DNA from: Seiridium cupressi
Lineage: Eukaryota; Ascomycota; Sordariomycetes; Amphisphaeriales; Sporocadaceae
Assembly (NCBI GenBank): GCA_036674765.1
Contig: JARVKI010000098.1
Span: 62,001 to 126,000, forward strand
Reading direction: 5' to 3'
DNA: 64,000 bases
Notes under the pieces: model-generated
Seen by the model: the letters and a program-made list of their open reading frames with translations, nothing else
The model's database searches: none
Told to the model about the DNA's origin: nothing
Part shown: piece after piece, positions 11,268 through 25,295 of the stretch
Layout: each line of letters begins with the position of its first letter
Numbering within the stretch: the first letter of the stretch is position 1
Program-made: the position numbers and the translations under genes

Positions 11268-12630
11268 ACGAGATACCACATAATTAGTCCATTTCACCGA
11301 ATCAGGAATCGCCCAGCGCCAGGGACTTGTCCCAGGACGTGTATTATTTCTCTGAAGCCATCGCGTTCAACACGTAATAAGGGACGCATGTCAGACAGCT
11401 AGATGGCCCTTCAAGATGGCGCCTAGCATCGGAAGCTGCTAGCTCGATACATTAATCTCTAAAGGGGTGAATTCGAAGGAAAACAATACAACAACGCGAT
11501 TCGACGCGATGGCGATGTCTAGGGGAGTGATTATTAAGTCTCCTGCCCGACGACTACTGGATTCAAAGCTATTTCGGCACATCTAGCTTAGAGAACAAAG
11601 AGGTACACAAGAGTTAAGAGACTGCCGCGAGATCGTGTGGGAGCGATTAATCTGTCCTGGAGCTAATGGTTCGTCATGAAGAGCATAGGAATTCACATTC
11701 AAGAGGCACCTTTACGGACAGTAGCTGGCGGGGGAAGCTTTCGTGACTAGTGACGGTCAGCGGCTCAGAAGCGCTGGTACGGGTGTATTGGGAAACAACC
11801 GTCCGACAGATAACATCATTATAATCTAATACGAAGTCGCAATAGCGCAACGGCCACAAACACTTCAACTGGCGCTGGAGGAAACACCAGTAAGTTACAC
11901 GAGCAGGCGACGCGCCTGGATGACATGAGATAAGACCCGTTCAGTTTAAATCAATGCGAATACATGGGTTTTATACCGTGGTCATGGAGGACTAGATGGA
12001 GGATTATCTAAAAGTTCTGTTTTGAACGGGGACTCGCGGATGAAGTACACAGGTCTTGGGGACAATTTTAGCTTCATTAGGTCAAACTTTGGGTTTACAC
12101 CCTTGGGTTGAGATTTATTTCCGAACCTCGGTACTTTCATTGACTAAGCAACAGAAAGCAAAAGGTGGACCAAAATGTCACACCTCCCAGGTGTCTATAT
12201 CCATGCATGGCAATCCTCTTGTATATGAGGTTGTACGTCTTGCTCAGCTCGTGCCGAGCCCTAGTAGGAAAATATCAGTCTCTTGAAAGAAGCCAACTTG
12301 ATTTCTAAACCGGGCTCCAAACTCGCCTACATGCCCACTATGTCCGGCTTTGTGGCCATTTGGAGATGTTTAGCCGACTCATACTCAAATTAAATTAACC
12401 CCGAGACTCGTAGACCAGATTTCATGTCCAGCCGTCCGTGTTAAGGCGGATGATGTCTTACATATCTTCCAACAAGGATGAGCCGGCGGCAAAAGAGGAT
12501 GTAGTAATTCGTAGAGTCGAGAAAGAGGGGCTAGGTATTCAGCCCCAGGGTTTGCTATTACCTCTCCTTTCTTAAAACGCAGTGTTGCTTTTGTGTCGAA
12601 CTGGAGACATATTGCGGTCGATCAGTTGAG
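11268..12630. other. Intergenic between convergent genes
   Basis: No gene, RNA or repeat recognised in 1.36 kb. Short open frames here show no protein-like composition. Confidence 0.3.
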
Positions 12631-13593
12631 TCATGAAAGCATGACCGTCAATCCAACAGCAAGGGCAATTGTCAGAAATATGGAGGAGGTTGTGACATCT
12701 GATGCATCCGAGGTGTCAATGCTGTAACTTGAGCTGGGAATGGCTCCGCAGGTCTTATTTGCCACTTCCGTCGTATTTTTGAGCACATTGCTCAAATCGT
12801 AGCTAGCATTGAATGTCTGGTCCGTTGCGCTGCCCATGAAGCACTGCATATATTCGACTTCCACGCTACCACACGTCAAGAATAGATAGAATATACCCAA
12901 GCAGACATCGGACGAGGTTTTGCCTGTCATGACGCTGTGGATCTCGTACCAGCCCTTTGCAGTCGTCGCTGCACAATCGGAGCAATCGACGACTGCGAAG
13001 GGAAGCAGATTAAACTCTTCGCTGCCGAGCGTGACATTGCCGACGCTGCCCGACTGGAGATTGATCTGGTCGCTTCCATTTATCGTTGGATACTCTGAAG
13101 GTGGTATTATTTCCAGACACTCGGCGTTAGTGACGAGATTGACGCTCGTCGTGTCATTCGTGATGCTGCAGCTGCCTGACACGGTGCTGTTGGTAAAGCC
13201 TATGGCCCCTTCCGTGGTTTCGAGCCATAGCGACGTCAGACGACTCCCCGTACAATACGCCCAGCCCTCCAAGATGCTATCGCCGGTTGTGCCGATCAAG
13301 CTGTACAGGACGAGCTGCCCGCCGAATGGAATCTGGTTTCTGACGATAACTCGGGTCGTTTCATTGCTCTGGGTAATATTGCCGGCATTGTCGGTTATGG
13401 CGATCGAGTATTCCCCATCACTGCTCTCTCCATTAATGCTTGCGCCGAAGCTTGTGCTGATTGGTGTTGTCGTCGACGGCAATTGCACCGTCCAGGCGTC
13501 ATTTGGCTGGGTTCCGCATGCTTTGACACCGCAATAAAAACCTGCAATCAGGCAGCAGAGACTGACAAGGTTCGACCTCATGAGTTGAGCCAT
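12631..13593 (-). CDS. Secreted, probably GPI-anchored protein of unknown function
   Basis: A single exon of 320 residues if translation starts at the ATG 13591-13593. That start gives a clear signal peptide, MAQLMRSNLVSLCCLIAGFY, whereas an in-frame ATG at 13701 would bury it behind 36 residues. The body is serine/threonine-rich with many N-glycosylation sequons (for example NGS, NVT, NAS, NTT) and about a dozen cysteines, several in close pairs such as CSDC. The C-terminus is a small-residue stretch (SDASDVTTSS) followed by a hydrophobic tail without charges after it (IFLTIALAVGLTVMLS), as in GPI-attachment signals. It is therefore expected at the plasma membrane or cell wall. I do not recognise a domain; a structural cell-wall role or adhesion are possibilities only. 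Confidence 0.7.
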   Translation of the reverse strand: MAQLMRSNLVSLCCLIAGFYCGVKACGTQPNDAWTVQLPSTTTPISTSFGASINGESSDGEYSIAITDNAGNITQSNETTRVIVRNQIPFGGQLVLYSLIGTTGDSILEGWAYCTGSRLTSLWLETTEGAIGFTNSTVSGSCSITNDTTSVNLVTNAECLEIIPPSEYPTINGSDQINLQSGSVGNVTLGSEEFNLLPFAVVDCSDCAATTAKGWYEIHSVMTGKTSSDVCLGIFYLFLTCGSVEVEYMQCFMGSATDQTFNASYDLSNVLKNTTEVANKTCGAIPSSSYSIDTSDASDVTTSSIFLTIALAVGLTVMLS

Positions 13594-15053
13594 CTTGCTA
13601 AACCTCTTTAAGAAAGAGATCTCCCCCAAAAGAACTGTGCCATTGATTGAGACAAGTCGGAAATCGTCATCATTTTGAATGGGGGGTGGTGGCACTGCCA
13701 TTGTTTGCTAGTTATGTCTATTTTTAGGCAGTCATCAGTTAGCGTGCAATACGGCGAAGGATCATGCTAGGCTCGGATGCGGATTGGCTCTGGTTGGGCT
13801 GAGCTATTGGAGATTGGAGGCGGCCGCAGTCTTGGTTAGCAAAACTTTTCAAATTGAGCTACTCCGTGAAGATTTAGGGAGAAGATCTGCGTTTCCAATG
13901 ACGTCCCTTCTGTGGAGCAATAATGGTTAAGCAGCTGCAGTTCAATGGTAAATTAGAAGATTTAGCGACGTCCAGGCTTTTATATCTGAAAGCAAACCCA
14001 AGGGAACAGGCGGCTTTGTGTAGTTAGCGCAGATCTCATGGGTATGATTGAACCTCAAATAGATCCATTCAAGCTGCAAGTCACCTGATAAGGATACCGA
14101 AGGAGACTTGGGAACAGACTTAATAAAACGCGCCCCATACTCTGTATCGGACATGCATGATATGGTGTACATCGACTGCCTACATGGACATGGTGTTCTT
14201 GGCGTCGGTTTGACACTGAACCATTAGAAATAACCTGTTTCAGGCCAGGATGCTGCTGGCTTTTGATCCATACTCGCATCCGGAATTCACAGCCTCCATG
14301 CCTATGACGATTCTTGTAAGCTTTTACGAGGGCAGCTTTGAACGCCTCGCATATGCACAGATGTGTTGCTGAAAAAGTCGTTACGGAGCTCAACCGCGTC
14401 GTGAAGGTAAGTGTACATAAACCCTTACCGCTTGATTGAATGTATATTCATGTAACTTCGCCTCCGTCACGAACGACACTGGGATAATTTCGGGGAAGAG
14501 AGCAATATCAATATACTGTTGCACCTTAAGCCTTATCATACACGAACCTAGATTCCCTTCGGACCTTCGGGAGTCGTGCAACAGTGTAGGCAGAACTCAT
14601 GAGTATTATTCGAGGTATGCGGCCGTCGGTAAGGCGCGTATTTCTGGGCATTATGGTCATGGTGTCAAGCCCGTGCAAGTATCTAGTCTTGACTGATCGT
14701 CAGTGGTCAATGACACAAGCTCGTCAACAGCACCATGCAGCTTCGTCGTTGTATACAAATTACTGGGGCACTCGGCAGATCGTAGGGTAAAGTCCTCCCA
14801 AGCCTTCATAGTACGCCGTTCATGGTGACTGCCATTCGATTTCGCCACTTCTTCAAACTCACCGCCTATCGGAAATAGAAGATATGCGATCGCAGTTTCA
14901 CGATGGACGATGACCATGAGAAGACGACATAACTTTCGTTATAAAACAGTGCTCAATCTCTTCTAGGACAGTACAACACAGCCACGGCGACTTTGACTCA
15001 AATGCGAACTTTGATGCACGTGCACTCCACGCGGCCACGTTTTACATGAATGA
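13594..15053. other. Intergenic, no supported gene
   Basis: Promoter of the secreted protein lies at the left end. The rest holds only unconvincing short frames on both strands. Confidence 0.3.
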
Positions 15054-15350
15054 ACTTATCCTCATTCTAGGTCCCGCCCGCGCCTCTCCAGTTACAATTC
15101 TAGAGGCGGCACGAATTGGTGGCTAGGATATGAGACATTTCGTGCGTGGTGGAACCAATCCCGCGACGTAGTGCACAGCGGCCGATGTCAGTACATTCGC
15201 AAGAGGAAGCCAGTGATACGCTTTAACAAGAACGAATGGTCACAGTTTAAGGTCACAATTCGAGTCCCGTTACTTCTGATGACTATTTCTCCAAATGTAT
15301 TATCAAGGTATCAGTTTGTACCATTCTCCCATGCTAAAAAAAGAAGATGA
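15054..15350 (+). pseudogene. Protein-like open segment without a start, unidentified
   Basis: The frame is open from a stop at 15051 to a stop at 15348, 98 codons with no early ATG. It reads like real protein, for example RGGTNWWLGYETFRAWWNQS, GRCQYIRKRKPVIRFNKNEW and SQFKVTIRVPLLLMT. Hydrophobic and charged residues alternate as in a folded domain. I cannot name the family. It may be an exon fragment of a dead gene or chance. Confidence 0.3.
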
Positions 15351-15643
15351 TTGGATATCGCGTAGAAGCAAATTCCAACGCCGACCATTTCCTTGTGTGA
15401 ACCGCATTTCCAAACGGCAGATCCAATGCAAACTCCGAGCATATGTTCTTCTGTCATGACTTTCCTTTGGCCACTACAACAATACAGATAGCCACGGACT
15501 ATGGTTATCAGTGTCAGATAGGGTTGTCGCAGGGAGTGCTAGGGGCTGAGTATTGGTACGCTGACCTCTGCCTTCTATCGAATAAGGGGGGAGGCAACCC
15601 TAATATACACGATTGCGATCCGATACCGGATCGACTCTAACAA

Positions 15644-17176
15644 TCAGTTCGCCACCACCATGCGTCCAGCCATCAAATCCGCATAGCCCGGTAGTCCGTG
15701 GTTCTCAAATCGCACATTTGGCACCGAGAAGGTACGAGGCCGCAAGTGATCATCTGCCGCAGCCTCTTCAATAGCTGTTTCAAAACTCGGAGGACTAGCT
15801 TGGTCGATATGAGGCTCCGTTGATTGCACTCCAACCTGGAGTGGAACTCCAAGCATGATATTCGAGTTGTTGCCATTGCATGACAACGAGATAGTAATCC
15901 ATAGCACATATACTCGAGACATGACGCACGAGTGAAAAGATGGAACGAACATTTTCTTGTTCACAGGCAGCTCGACAGGCACCTGCAGGCTCGCGGTGTG
16001 ATAGAATCGCGAAAGCTCCTTGGTGGAATCCTTACTACCTCGTCGGCGATCAGGGTCGCTGCCATGGCCGGATCTTTCGGTATCTGAAACCCAATCGGTA
16101 CCATCAGTGCTTACAGTGTTCGTCGACAAAGTCGACCCTCTGCGAGTTTCTAGCCTAATGTTTTGCCTCCACCTGAATGATTCAACATGGGAAGCTGCAA
16201 GCGTTATACTGCTGGGATACGATCCTCGACTCTCAGCGCCGAATGCTCTGATCCAATCGCCCATGTTGGGGAAGCCATTGATTGCGCCAGCACTGTAGTA
16301 GGTCACTGCAGTGATCTTTGATGAAGTGCCGGTCACAGATGGAGGTAGCGAATGGCTCGAGGTGGGATCAAAAACGAGGTCAATGTGCACCTTTGTGGTT
16401 GAAGCTGAAGTGGCGTCTGGGCTCAACATGATTGCTCCTGGCTGCCTTGCGGTAAGGGTGACCTTGCCGATCTTCCCGGTGAGTAGTGACTTTCTTAACG
16501 TCTTGGTCTTTGACATTTTGTATAGCTTATCGTTCGAGGTGATGTGCAGTGGGGGCAGCTCATCGTGAGTTGGCAGGACTCGCACAGGATGAGAATCCTC
16601 CAGAATCTTAGCTCGTTTGCCATGGTCGTCTTCCTCCGCCAAGACTCTTGCAATGACAGTGTATTCGACCCTCGCCATTTCCGGCGAGAAGTCGTCCTTA
16701 CCAGGCCATGATCCCAACGAGGGAGGAAGACACAAGTGGCTGTCATGGACTGCAGCGCTGTCGATATTGTGGTTGCAGGCATTGATGGTGAGCTGATTTG
16801 GAACGATGAAGTTAAAGGGGATGCTGTAAGTTTGACCAGCCTTATAGATCCATCGCGCAGGGTAGGATGAGGCGGATATGGGCATCTCAAGTTTCAAGAA
16901 GGTGTGTGCTGTTGTGTGAGGGCCCCGGACGCCTTCCATGCGGGTCTTGCTTGTCCCTAGGAAGAGAATTTGTATTTTTTCAAAAGGCGTATCTTTGAAG
17001 GCATCGATTTTGACGTGCCCGGAGAGCGAAGATGAAGAATTGTAGATGCGATTGGTGAAATGGTTGTCCAGATGAATCGCCATGCTGCATTTGCTACCAG
17101 ACAACCTCCTAGTGGTGGTACCTTCGCCTAATGGGAGTAGCGGCATGCCCTCATTGCCCGAGAAAGCGTTGAACAT
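15644..17176 (-). CDS. Arrestin-like N-terminal domain protein (trafficking-adaptor type)
   Basis: One exon of 510 residues from the ATG at 17174-17176, chosen because the 19 residues available further upstream are low-complexity. An arrestin-type beta-sandwich begins near residue 25 (MAIHLDNHFTNRIYNSSSSL, SGHVKIDAFKDTPFEKIQIL). It shows the alternating strands and the FLGTSKTRMEG turn seen in fungal arrestin-related proteins. A second sandwich follows near KIGKVTLTARQPGAIML. The later region (about 330-390) is serine/threonine/arginine-rich and likely disordered. Fungal proteins of this fold recruit Rsp5-type ubiquitin ligases to plasma-membrane transporters. I see no PPxY motif; the nearest is PPSF near the C-terminus. 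Recruitment, if any, would need another site or partner. Membrane-traffic role is inferred from the family only. Confidence 0.75.
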   Translation of the reverse strand: MFNAFSGNEGMPLLPLGEGTTTRRLSGSKCSMAIHLDNHFTNRIYNSSSSLSGHVKIDAFKDTPFEKIQILFLGTSKTRMEGVRGPHTTAHTFLKLEMPISASSYPARWIYKAGQTYSIPFNFIVPNQLTINACNHNIDSAAVHDSHLCLPPSLGSWPGKDDFSPEMARVEYTVIARVLAEEDDHGKRAKILEDSHPVRVLPTHDELPPLHITSNDKLYKMSKTKTLRKSLLTGKIGKVTLTARQPGAIMLSPDATSASTTKVHIDLVFDPTSSHSLPPSVTGTSSKITAVTYYSAGAINGFPNMGDWIRAFGAESRGSYPSSITLAASHVESFRWRQNIRLETRRGSTLSTNTVSTDGTDWVSDTERSGHGSDPDRRRGSKDSTKELSRFYHTASLQVPVELPVNKKMFVPSFHSCVMSRVYVLWITISLSCNGNNSNIMLGVPLQVGVQSTEPHIDQASPPSFETAIEEAAADDHLRPRTFSVPNVRFENHGLPGYADLMAGRMVVAN

Positions 17177-19233
17177 GGTTGCGGTATTGTGGGTTGGTGG
17201 CAGTTTATGTGTTGGTTGATGCAATGTCGTCACAAGACTCTTGCGCTTGGCAATCGGCGCGGCGCGTGTCTTGGCTTGTCGCCTCTCTAATGCCGTCTAG
17301 CCGACTCGGTGCAGAGGTATCGCAGCTTTTCAATCCGGCTTCTGACCTTCTACTCCCGGAATAAAATGCGGGATACTTGTAGACCTCGACTTGTCTCATA
17401 GTAACATGGACCAACAGGATGCTCCTCAATGCTGGCTTATATGGTGAGTTGGAAAAGATAGTTGCAAACTAACGTTAGTTCAGATGCGGAGTGTTGGCGT
17501 TGAGTAAGAGTCACCACACAGGGGGTCAGTCCTACCCGCATCCCTCCCCAAAGATGTGGGTGTGCTGGTCCATCAACGTGCGACATGTTAGCCACCATGT
17601 ATCTTGACGTACGCTTCCCCGGCTTTGGCAAGGGCTGGTAAGCGAATCTGTTGGTGCCATTGGTTGGTGGCATGACAACATGCAGAAGGCTCTGGACTGG
17701 AGATGCGCCCTTCATGTGAATGCATCGGCACTAAGCCAAGCCCACCTAATCTGGCCCCACCCTTGGTCTAGAGTCATGATCATTTGGACCGGCCCGGTCA
17801 ATCGGCGTTGAAGAACGCAATGACGGTAGTTTCTTATTGTCAATATGTTGTGGATATATCCACAACGGCTTCGGCTTCGGCTTTCTTGCGAAACGGGTCC
17901 CGCGGGTAGCAAAGAAGCTCGGTGGATCTGTAGGGGTGGAAACCCGTCCCACTGAGGCTCAGCTATCGTTTGACAAAAGTTAGCATGCGCCTTTCATAGT
18001 TACGTCTTTGACATGACTTATTCTGCAGGAACCGATACCGTCTGTCCTCGGGGGCCGCGACGGAGCTCCGCCAGCACCAAATGTCATGATCAAGAATTAT
18101 TTTAAACACCGCCTGAGCCTCTGTTCGTCTAAATGCAACAATTGTGATTAAATTGGGGCTGCCTGATCCCGGAAAGTAACAGCTGGTAATGCTGAAATGC
18201 CACTACAACCCATGTCTGCTGAACACAGGCTTAGACCGCTGATCGTCGGCTTATGACTGATGTCGACAACCAACGAACTGATCATGACTAAGATCTATTT
18301 CAGAATACATGGGTTCAATATCGCAATGAGCTACAATCATGTACAAGGGCCTCGCTATGAAGGCTTTTACAAAGCCTGGCTACTTGATGCTGGGACATGC
18401 ACTGTGCGGGCCCCTGGGGGTGTCCGACCTCGGGCGAGAAGTGGGATCGCATCAGCCAACCTTGAGGACAGCTCCCAACATGTGGCAGCAGAACAAGGGA
18501 TGCCACTACACCCTGTATGTCAGACCTAAAAAAGTTCATTTGGAATTGCCCTTGGCCGTGTAACATGATATTTTCGTGAGTTCTCGACAAACGCCAACAA
18601 ACGCAATTATCACGTAACTTACATGCTGATTACCAATGCAAGCTGCGGCTACCTGTACCGAGTCTCTGGCATGGATGGCCTCTTGAATGCAGGGACTAAT
18701 TTAGAGAGCACTAGCTCTGAGACCCCCTGATCGTCGAATCTATCTTTGCTGGGAGTGAATGACTCTTGCGGTCAAGTTGCGACCTCGTTCCAATCGAAAG
18801 GCTGAAGTTGGACACATGGACGATGGAGAAGCGCTAGCGTATTGGCGTGCACGCCTTTGCAGCGACAAGTCACTAAAGTACGGCTCCAACTAGCATACAG
18901 GATTCATCACGGGCTACATTGTAGTGCATTTCTTCACAGCTCATGACTGAAGGCCGGGGCTGACTCGGATATCCTTTTCTTCTATTGCAGCTTTCCGCTG
19001 ATCAATTCAATAAACCTCTATGTGACCACGCGGCTTCCAAGAGACTGGTGCGCTTCTAAGTTTGCCCGGTCTTGTCTATTTTAGCATGGCCATTATGTCT
19101 AATTCATAATCCCTTTAACGTTCCCTCGACATCTCGAAGTCTGCTTACAAGCATCGATTAGCAGATCTAGATACGGATGCCCGTCGGACTAGCCATTCTC
19201 GCAAGACAGCGTACTTGCTGTCCACTCTGGCAG
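17177..19233. other. Intergenic, no supported gene
   Basis: Two kilobases with only short, unconvincing frames. The leftmost part is the promoter region of the arrestin-like gene. Confidence 0.3.
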
Positions 19234-20604
19234 TTAGTCCCATGAAATGTAGAGCATAATTCCGGCTCCGAGAGCAATTGCAGCAAACTGGACCAATGTC
19301 TTCTGGAGTTCTGACTTTTTGTTCGGTCCTGTCTCAAGCAGCTCTGGAATCACAGCCACAGTCCCAACATACAGGAAGGTACCAGCGGTGAACGGCAGAA
19401 GGAGATCACCATAAGTTAGAGAGGTCCCAAAGAGGCCACCGTGCATGCTGATAGACTCTCCGGCAGAATGACCACCAAACTCCTGGACCGCGATGCCGAT
19501 CAGCGTACCGAGTAAGGCTCCCACGGCCGTGACGAACTGAGCGCCCATGGCAGCCCGCTTCGAAAATCCAGATTGCACCAGAAGCGCAAAGTCCCCTACT
19601 TCATGTGGAATCTCGTGAAAGAAGACAGCAACTGTCGTGGTCGCTCCAATAGTGGGTGACGCATAGAAGGATGCCGACATAGCAAGACCGTCGGTAATGT
19701 TGTGCGTAAAATCAGCGCTATGGACATGTCAGCACTCTACAGGGCGCCGCAACCTCTACCCGAGTTTCGATGGCTATGGTACCGAGAGACTTACATCATG
19801 TTAAGATATCCACCGAGCTTCGCGCTAGGATTGATCTCCCTCTTCTCGGCTGCGCTTGAAGCAGGCTCGACGGCCGTTTCATTCTTCTTTCGTGACTTGA
19901 CTTCCCCACCGGCAACTTCAACAGAGCTGGACAACGCCTTGGGTGGACCCTCGTCTTCATGAGAATGGCCTCCGTGACTGTGTTCATGTCCCGACCCACC
20001 GGTAGCGATTCTCAATCCCTTGTCCATAGCCACAAAGGTCATGAAACCAACCATGATGGCAACGCCGAGCAGTAGGTTCCTGTTGGGTTCCACCATCACG
20101 AATCTGACGTGATCTGGACTATCTTCACCTAGGAAGATCTCCGGGAGGAGGTGAAACAAGGTGTCGCCCAATAGTCCGCCTACGGCAAATGCCACCATGA
20201 CGGACAAGGAAGAAGGGTCGATGTTTGGCGGGCATAGCGCCAGAAGAAAGTTGGGCGGACCCGATATGTAGAGGGTAGCGAGAATTGCATTCACTGCCGG
20301 GCTGCCGGGGAAGAGGACACTGAAGACTCGGGATGCGACCGTTGGCTCCCCTGTGGAGCCGGCGAGCTTCTCGGTGTTCAGGTCCACGACGACGGGGCAA
20401 AGCTAAATCGAACGATGAGAGGCCCGCGTAGTTCTGCCGACGAAAAAAAGGACCTACCTGGAGTCTCTCCTCCACGTCGTCGAGGCTCAGGGCAGCAACG
20501 GAGGTGTGCGCTTGTTTACCGCTCAGTTCGGCCGCTGCGGATACGAGCCCAACCGTAAGCAGCACGAGCAGTAAAAGCCGCCGGTTGAACCAATTTCCTG
20601 CCAT
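19234..20604 (-). CDS. ZIP-family zinc transporter, YKE4/SLC39A7 type
   Basis: Three exons on the minus strand (20604-20458, 20402-19795, 19717-19234) give 412 residues. Introns begin GTAGGT and GTAAGT. A signal/TM segment (RRLLLLVLLTVGLVSAAAEL) is followed by VEERLQLCPVVVDLNTEKLA, the lumenal start typical of YKE4 orthologues. The helices then follow. The metal-binding helix pair carries HNITDG (built across the second intron) and HEIPHEVGD, the hallmark HExPHExGD of the LIV-1 subfamily. A histidine-rich loop, GHEHSHGGHSHEDEGP, lies between TM3 and TM4. Yeast Yke4 is an ER zinc transporter that moves zinc between ER and cytosol, and the same role is expected here. Length and motifs are intact; nothing looks broken. 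The start codon at 20602-20604 gives the signal sequence directly. Confidence 0.92.
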
Positions 20605-22496
20605 CTTCTCGTGACTTTCTTCCTTCGAGATCCGTCTGTTTCCTGAAATTGACGTGTATGACTTCACCTCAAAAGCAAAAAGTGAAGTCAGCCGGGAAGT
20701 TACACTTAGGGATGACACTGGCGTATTTGAGAGCTAAGTGTAGTAGCGCACGCGCGCCTGTAGGGCTGAGAGCTGACACCGAACTCGGCGGATCAGATAA
20801 GATTGAGTTAATGACGTAACTCGGCGATAGCAGATCATTTCCGAGCTTTTCGCTCTCATAGCAGGAAGAAGCCACATCATTTTGTTGTTTTTGCATGATA
20901 TCGAGGGCATTTATATGCCGAATATACGCTGTCGTGTTTAGAGCAGCCAGACTCGGTGTCAATTCACGAAATGCGACTGACGAAACCCCTTTTTGTCCTG
21001 ATGCGCAGACGTCTTGGGAATATCAACGCACTGCGCGATTGATGTTCGCTTCGAAATCTGAACGCATTATGACTTTTCAGTACGCCATCTGCGTCCCAGA
21101 CGATTATGAGAACTTTGGGAAGCCTGAACAACCACCCATACGTGAGCTCTGTGTCCTCGATCGTCTACATAAGTCCCGTCATGTGGTATAGTCGTTCGGC
21201 CATACCACTTAGTCAAGAACTTGGGCCCGAAGTCATTGATGAGGATGTGCAAGTGCTTCAGGGACAGTCATACCCTTCGGGCGCCAGGACAATGGAGCCT
21301 ACTACCATGCCAATACATACACGTTACCAACCTGTATGACACGAGCATGAGGTGGGGACGTATCCGTGAGAAGCAGATAAATGCGACGCGGCTACTGCTT
21401 TGATTTTGCGTCAATCTGCATTGCCAGAACCAGGACATTCGATATTTAGGTTCATTGAGCCTTGTGCCAAAGCCAAGACAACATCCGCTACGATTGAGCT
21501 AAAAGCTGTGAAAATGGAACATGGATTGGAATATAAAAGGTGAGTTGATCATGCGTCCTACAGTTTACAAATGATCAGTATTGAATCAATACCGCGACGA
21601 CAGAAGTCATTCTAGGCGGGAATCATACGTTACGGGGCGCATGTCACGCGGCGTTTGACAGACGGCTGACGGATAATCTCAGACGCATCTTGAGAAGTGA
21701 TAGATGAGAGACCTTACTTTTCTGTTCACCCGCACGCACGGTCGGAGTTTGACCCAAAGGTCAAATCTCTTATCGGCGGGATGTCGGTGACATTGCATGG
21801 ACCTGGCGCCCGGTCCTCTTACCGATTGGAGGCATTCGCTAGACGTCTGCCGGATCGCGCCGAGTTATCCAAATGTATCGAACAATCTCATTAGACAAGG
21901 GTCACACGGGTCAAAGATCAAGCTCTTGGGGAAAGAAATGCTTGTTTAACGGTGAAAGCCGCCACCTTCTAGACAGGATTAAGCTGTACGCTAAGCAGTC
22001 AGGGACTGCAACAGGCTCATGAGTAGAGCCCGCGGCAGAAAGTCCTTACTATGAACTCTTCGATATTCAGCATCGATTCGTCATTAAGTGATGCTGAATC
22101 ATGGGCGGTGACCGTTGCAGAAGATGGAGAAAGCAGATGGAGAACAGCGGCAACAAACACGCGCTACCCCGCGCGCCTACCCTAAGCGGCCGAGTCTCTC
22201 TCCACATGTTCCCCAGAATCGGCCCGCAATTCGAGTCGAAATTGGATCTAAGGCCAGTGGGCGGAGTTTACTACTCGGAGAAGCATCATTGCTTGGAGCT
22301 TTGCGCCCATGGGCTGCGAGTCAAGATGATATAATTACCACCTGGTTTCTGGCGCTATGGTGCTCGCTAACGCTTTCACATGATAGAATGGCCGAGACTA
22401 GTTGATCTGCCAGGGTTCCGGTACGTAGCGAGGTGGACTACATAAGCGTGCGGAGATCACGAACAAAAATGAGCAAGTTCTCGCTTCGGTTCTTCC
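20605..22496. other. Intergenic between divergent genes
   Basis: Contains the promoters of the ZIP gene (left) and glucoamylase (right). A minus-strand open frame at 21067-21252 is mildly protein-like but unrecognised. The strand context CTACATAAG lies about 55 bp before the glucoamylase start and could be a weak TATA element. Confidence 0.3.
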
Positions 22497-24543
<2,047 letters not shown>

Positions 24544-25295
24544 TGAGTGGCTTCAATACGATTTTGATAGCTTTTAATATTAATTGTTACCGTTTTACGG
24601 ACGCTTGCCTTTATCCAATGCCGTTACTTGGAAGAATGTTCCAATGCGCAAGAAGGTCCCGATCAAAAGTTACCCACTTTATCACCAAACCATGCTATTG
24701 TTCTAGACATATATCAGAAACTCGAGATGAAAAAACATGCAAGTTAATCTTGGCTGCAAGTAGATATTAATTGAGGCATCATACGAATCGATATAATGGT
24801 TTGGGTGGCTTCCCACTTGGATGTGCTACATGATGGAGATATGAAACAAGCTGATAGATTCATAACAAGGGTCATGGAAGTGTTATTTGGCGCAATCTGG
24901 ATCTGGCGGCCAAATTCGAAACTAACCCCGCAGATTTAAGCTCTTTGTCAGGGAGATTGAGCTTGATTATTTGAACCTTCACCACAGAGCGTCAATCATT
25001 CAGCAGTCGCTTCAGCATGCCACTTTACCCTCCTATCTTGGAACTAAGAACGGCTCTGATATCAAAAGAAATCGGTTCATCAGCCTCCTCTGGCAACACT
25101 TCCCAAAAAGTCCACCGCTACCGATCAATCAGAGCATTCCCACATCTCAGTATCCATTAGGATCTGATATCACACTCCGCCGGCTCTCAGGTAAGTTGAC
25201 ACTTAAGGAGATATTTCTTTCGTGGATATATCAAATGCGTTCAATATGCTAAGCGGCATACGTGATCAGGGAACTAATTGCCTCTCGTCACCGCA
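24544..25295. other. Intergenic, AT-rich
   Basis: Glucoamylase 3' flank and the MYND-like gene's promoter. No gene or repeat recognised. A GTAAGT-like donor at 25191 could belong to an unrecognised 5' exon of the next gene. Confidence 0.3.

Noticed and set aside
15258..15275. ATTCGAGTCCCG, similar to a tRNA T-loop
   Set aside because: Flanking bases do not pair and the spot lies inside a better protein-like frame.
21067..21252. Minus-strand frame with DFGPKFLTKWYGRTTI
   Set aside because: Mildly protein-like but only 61 codons, no family recognised and no neighbouring exon.
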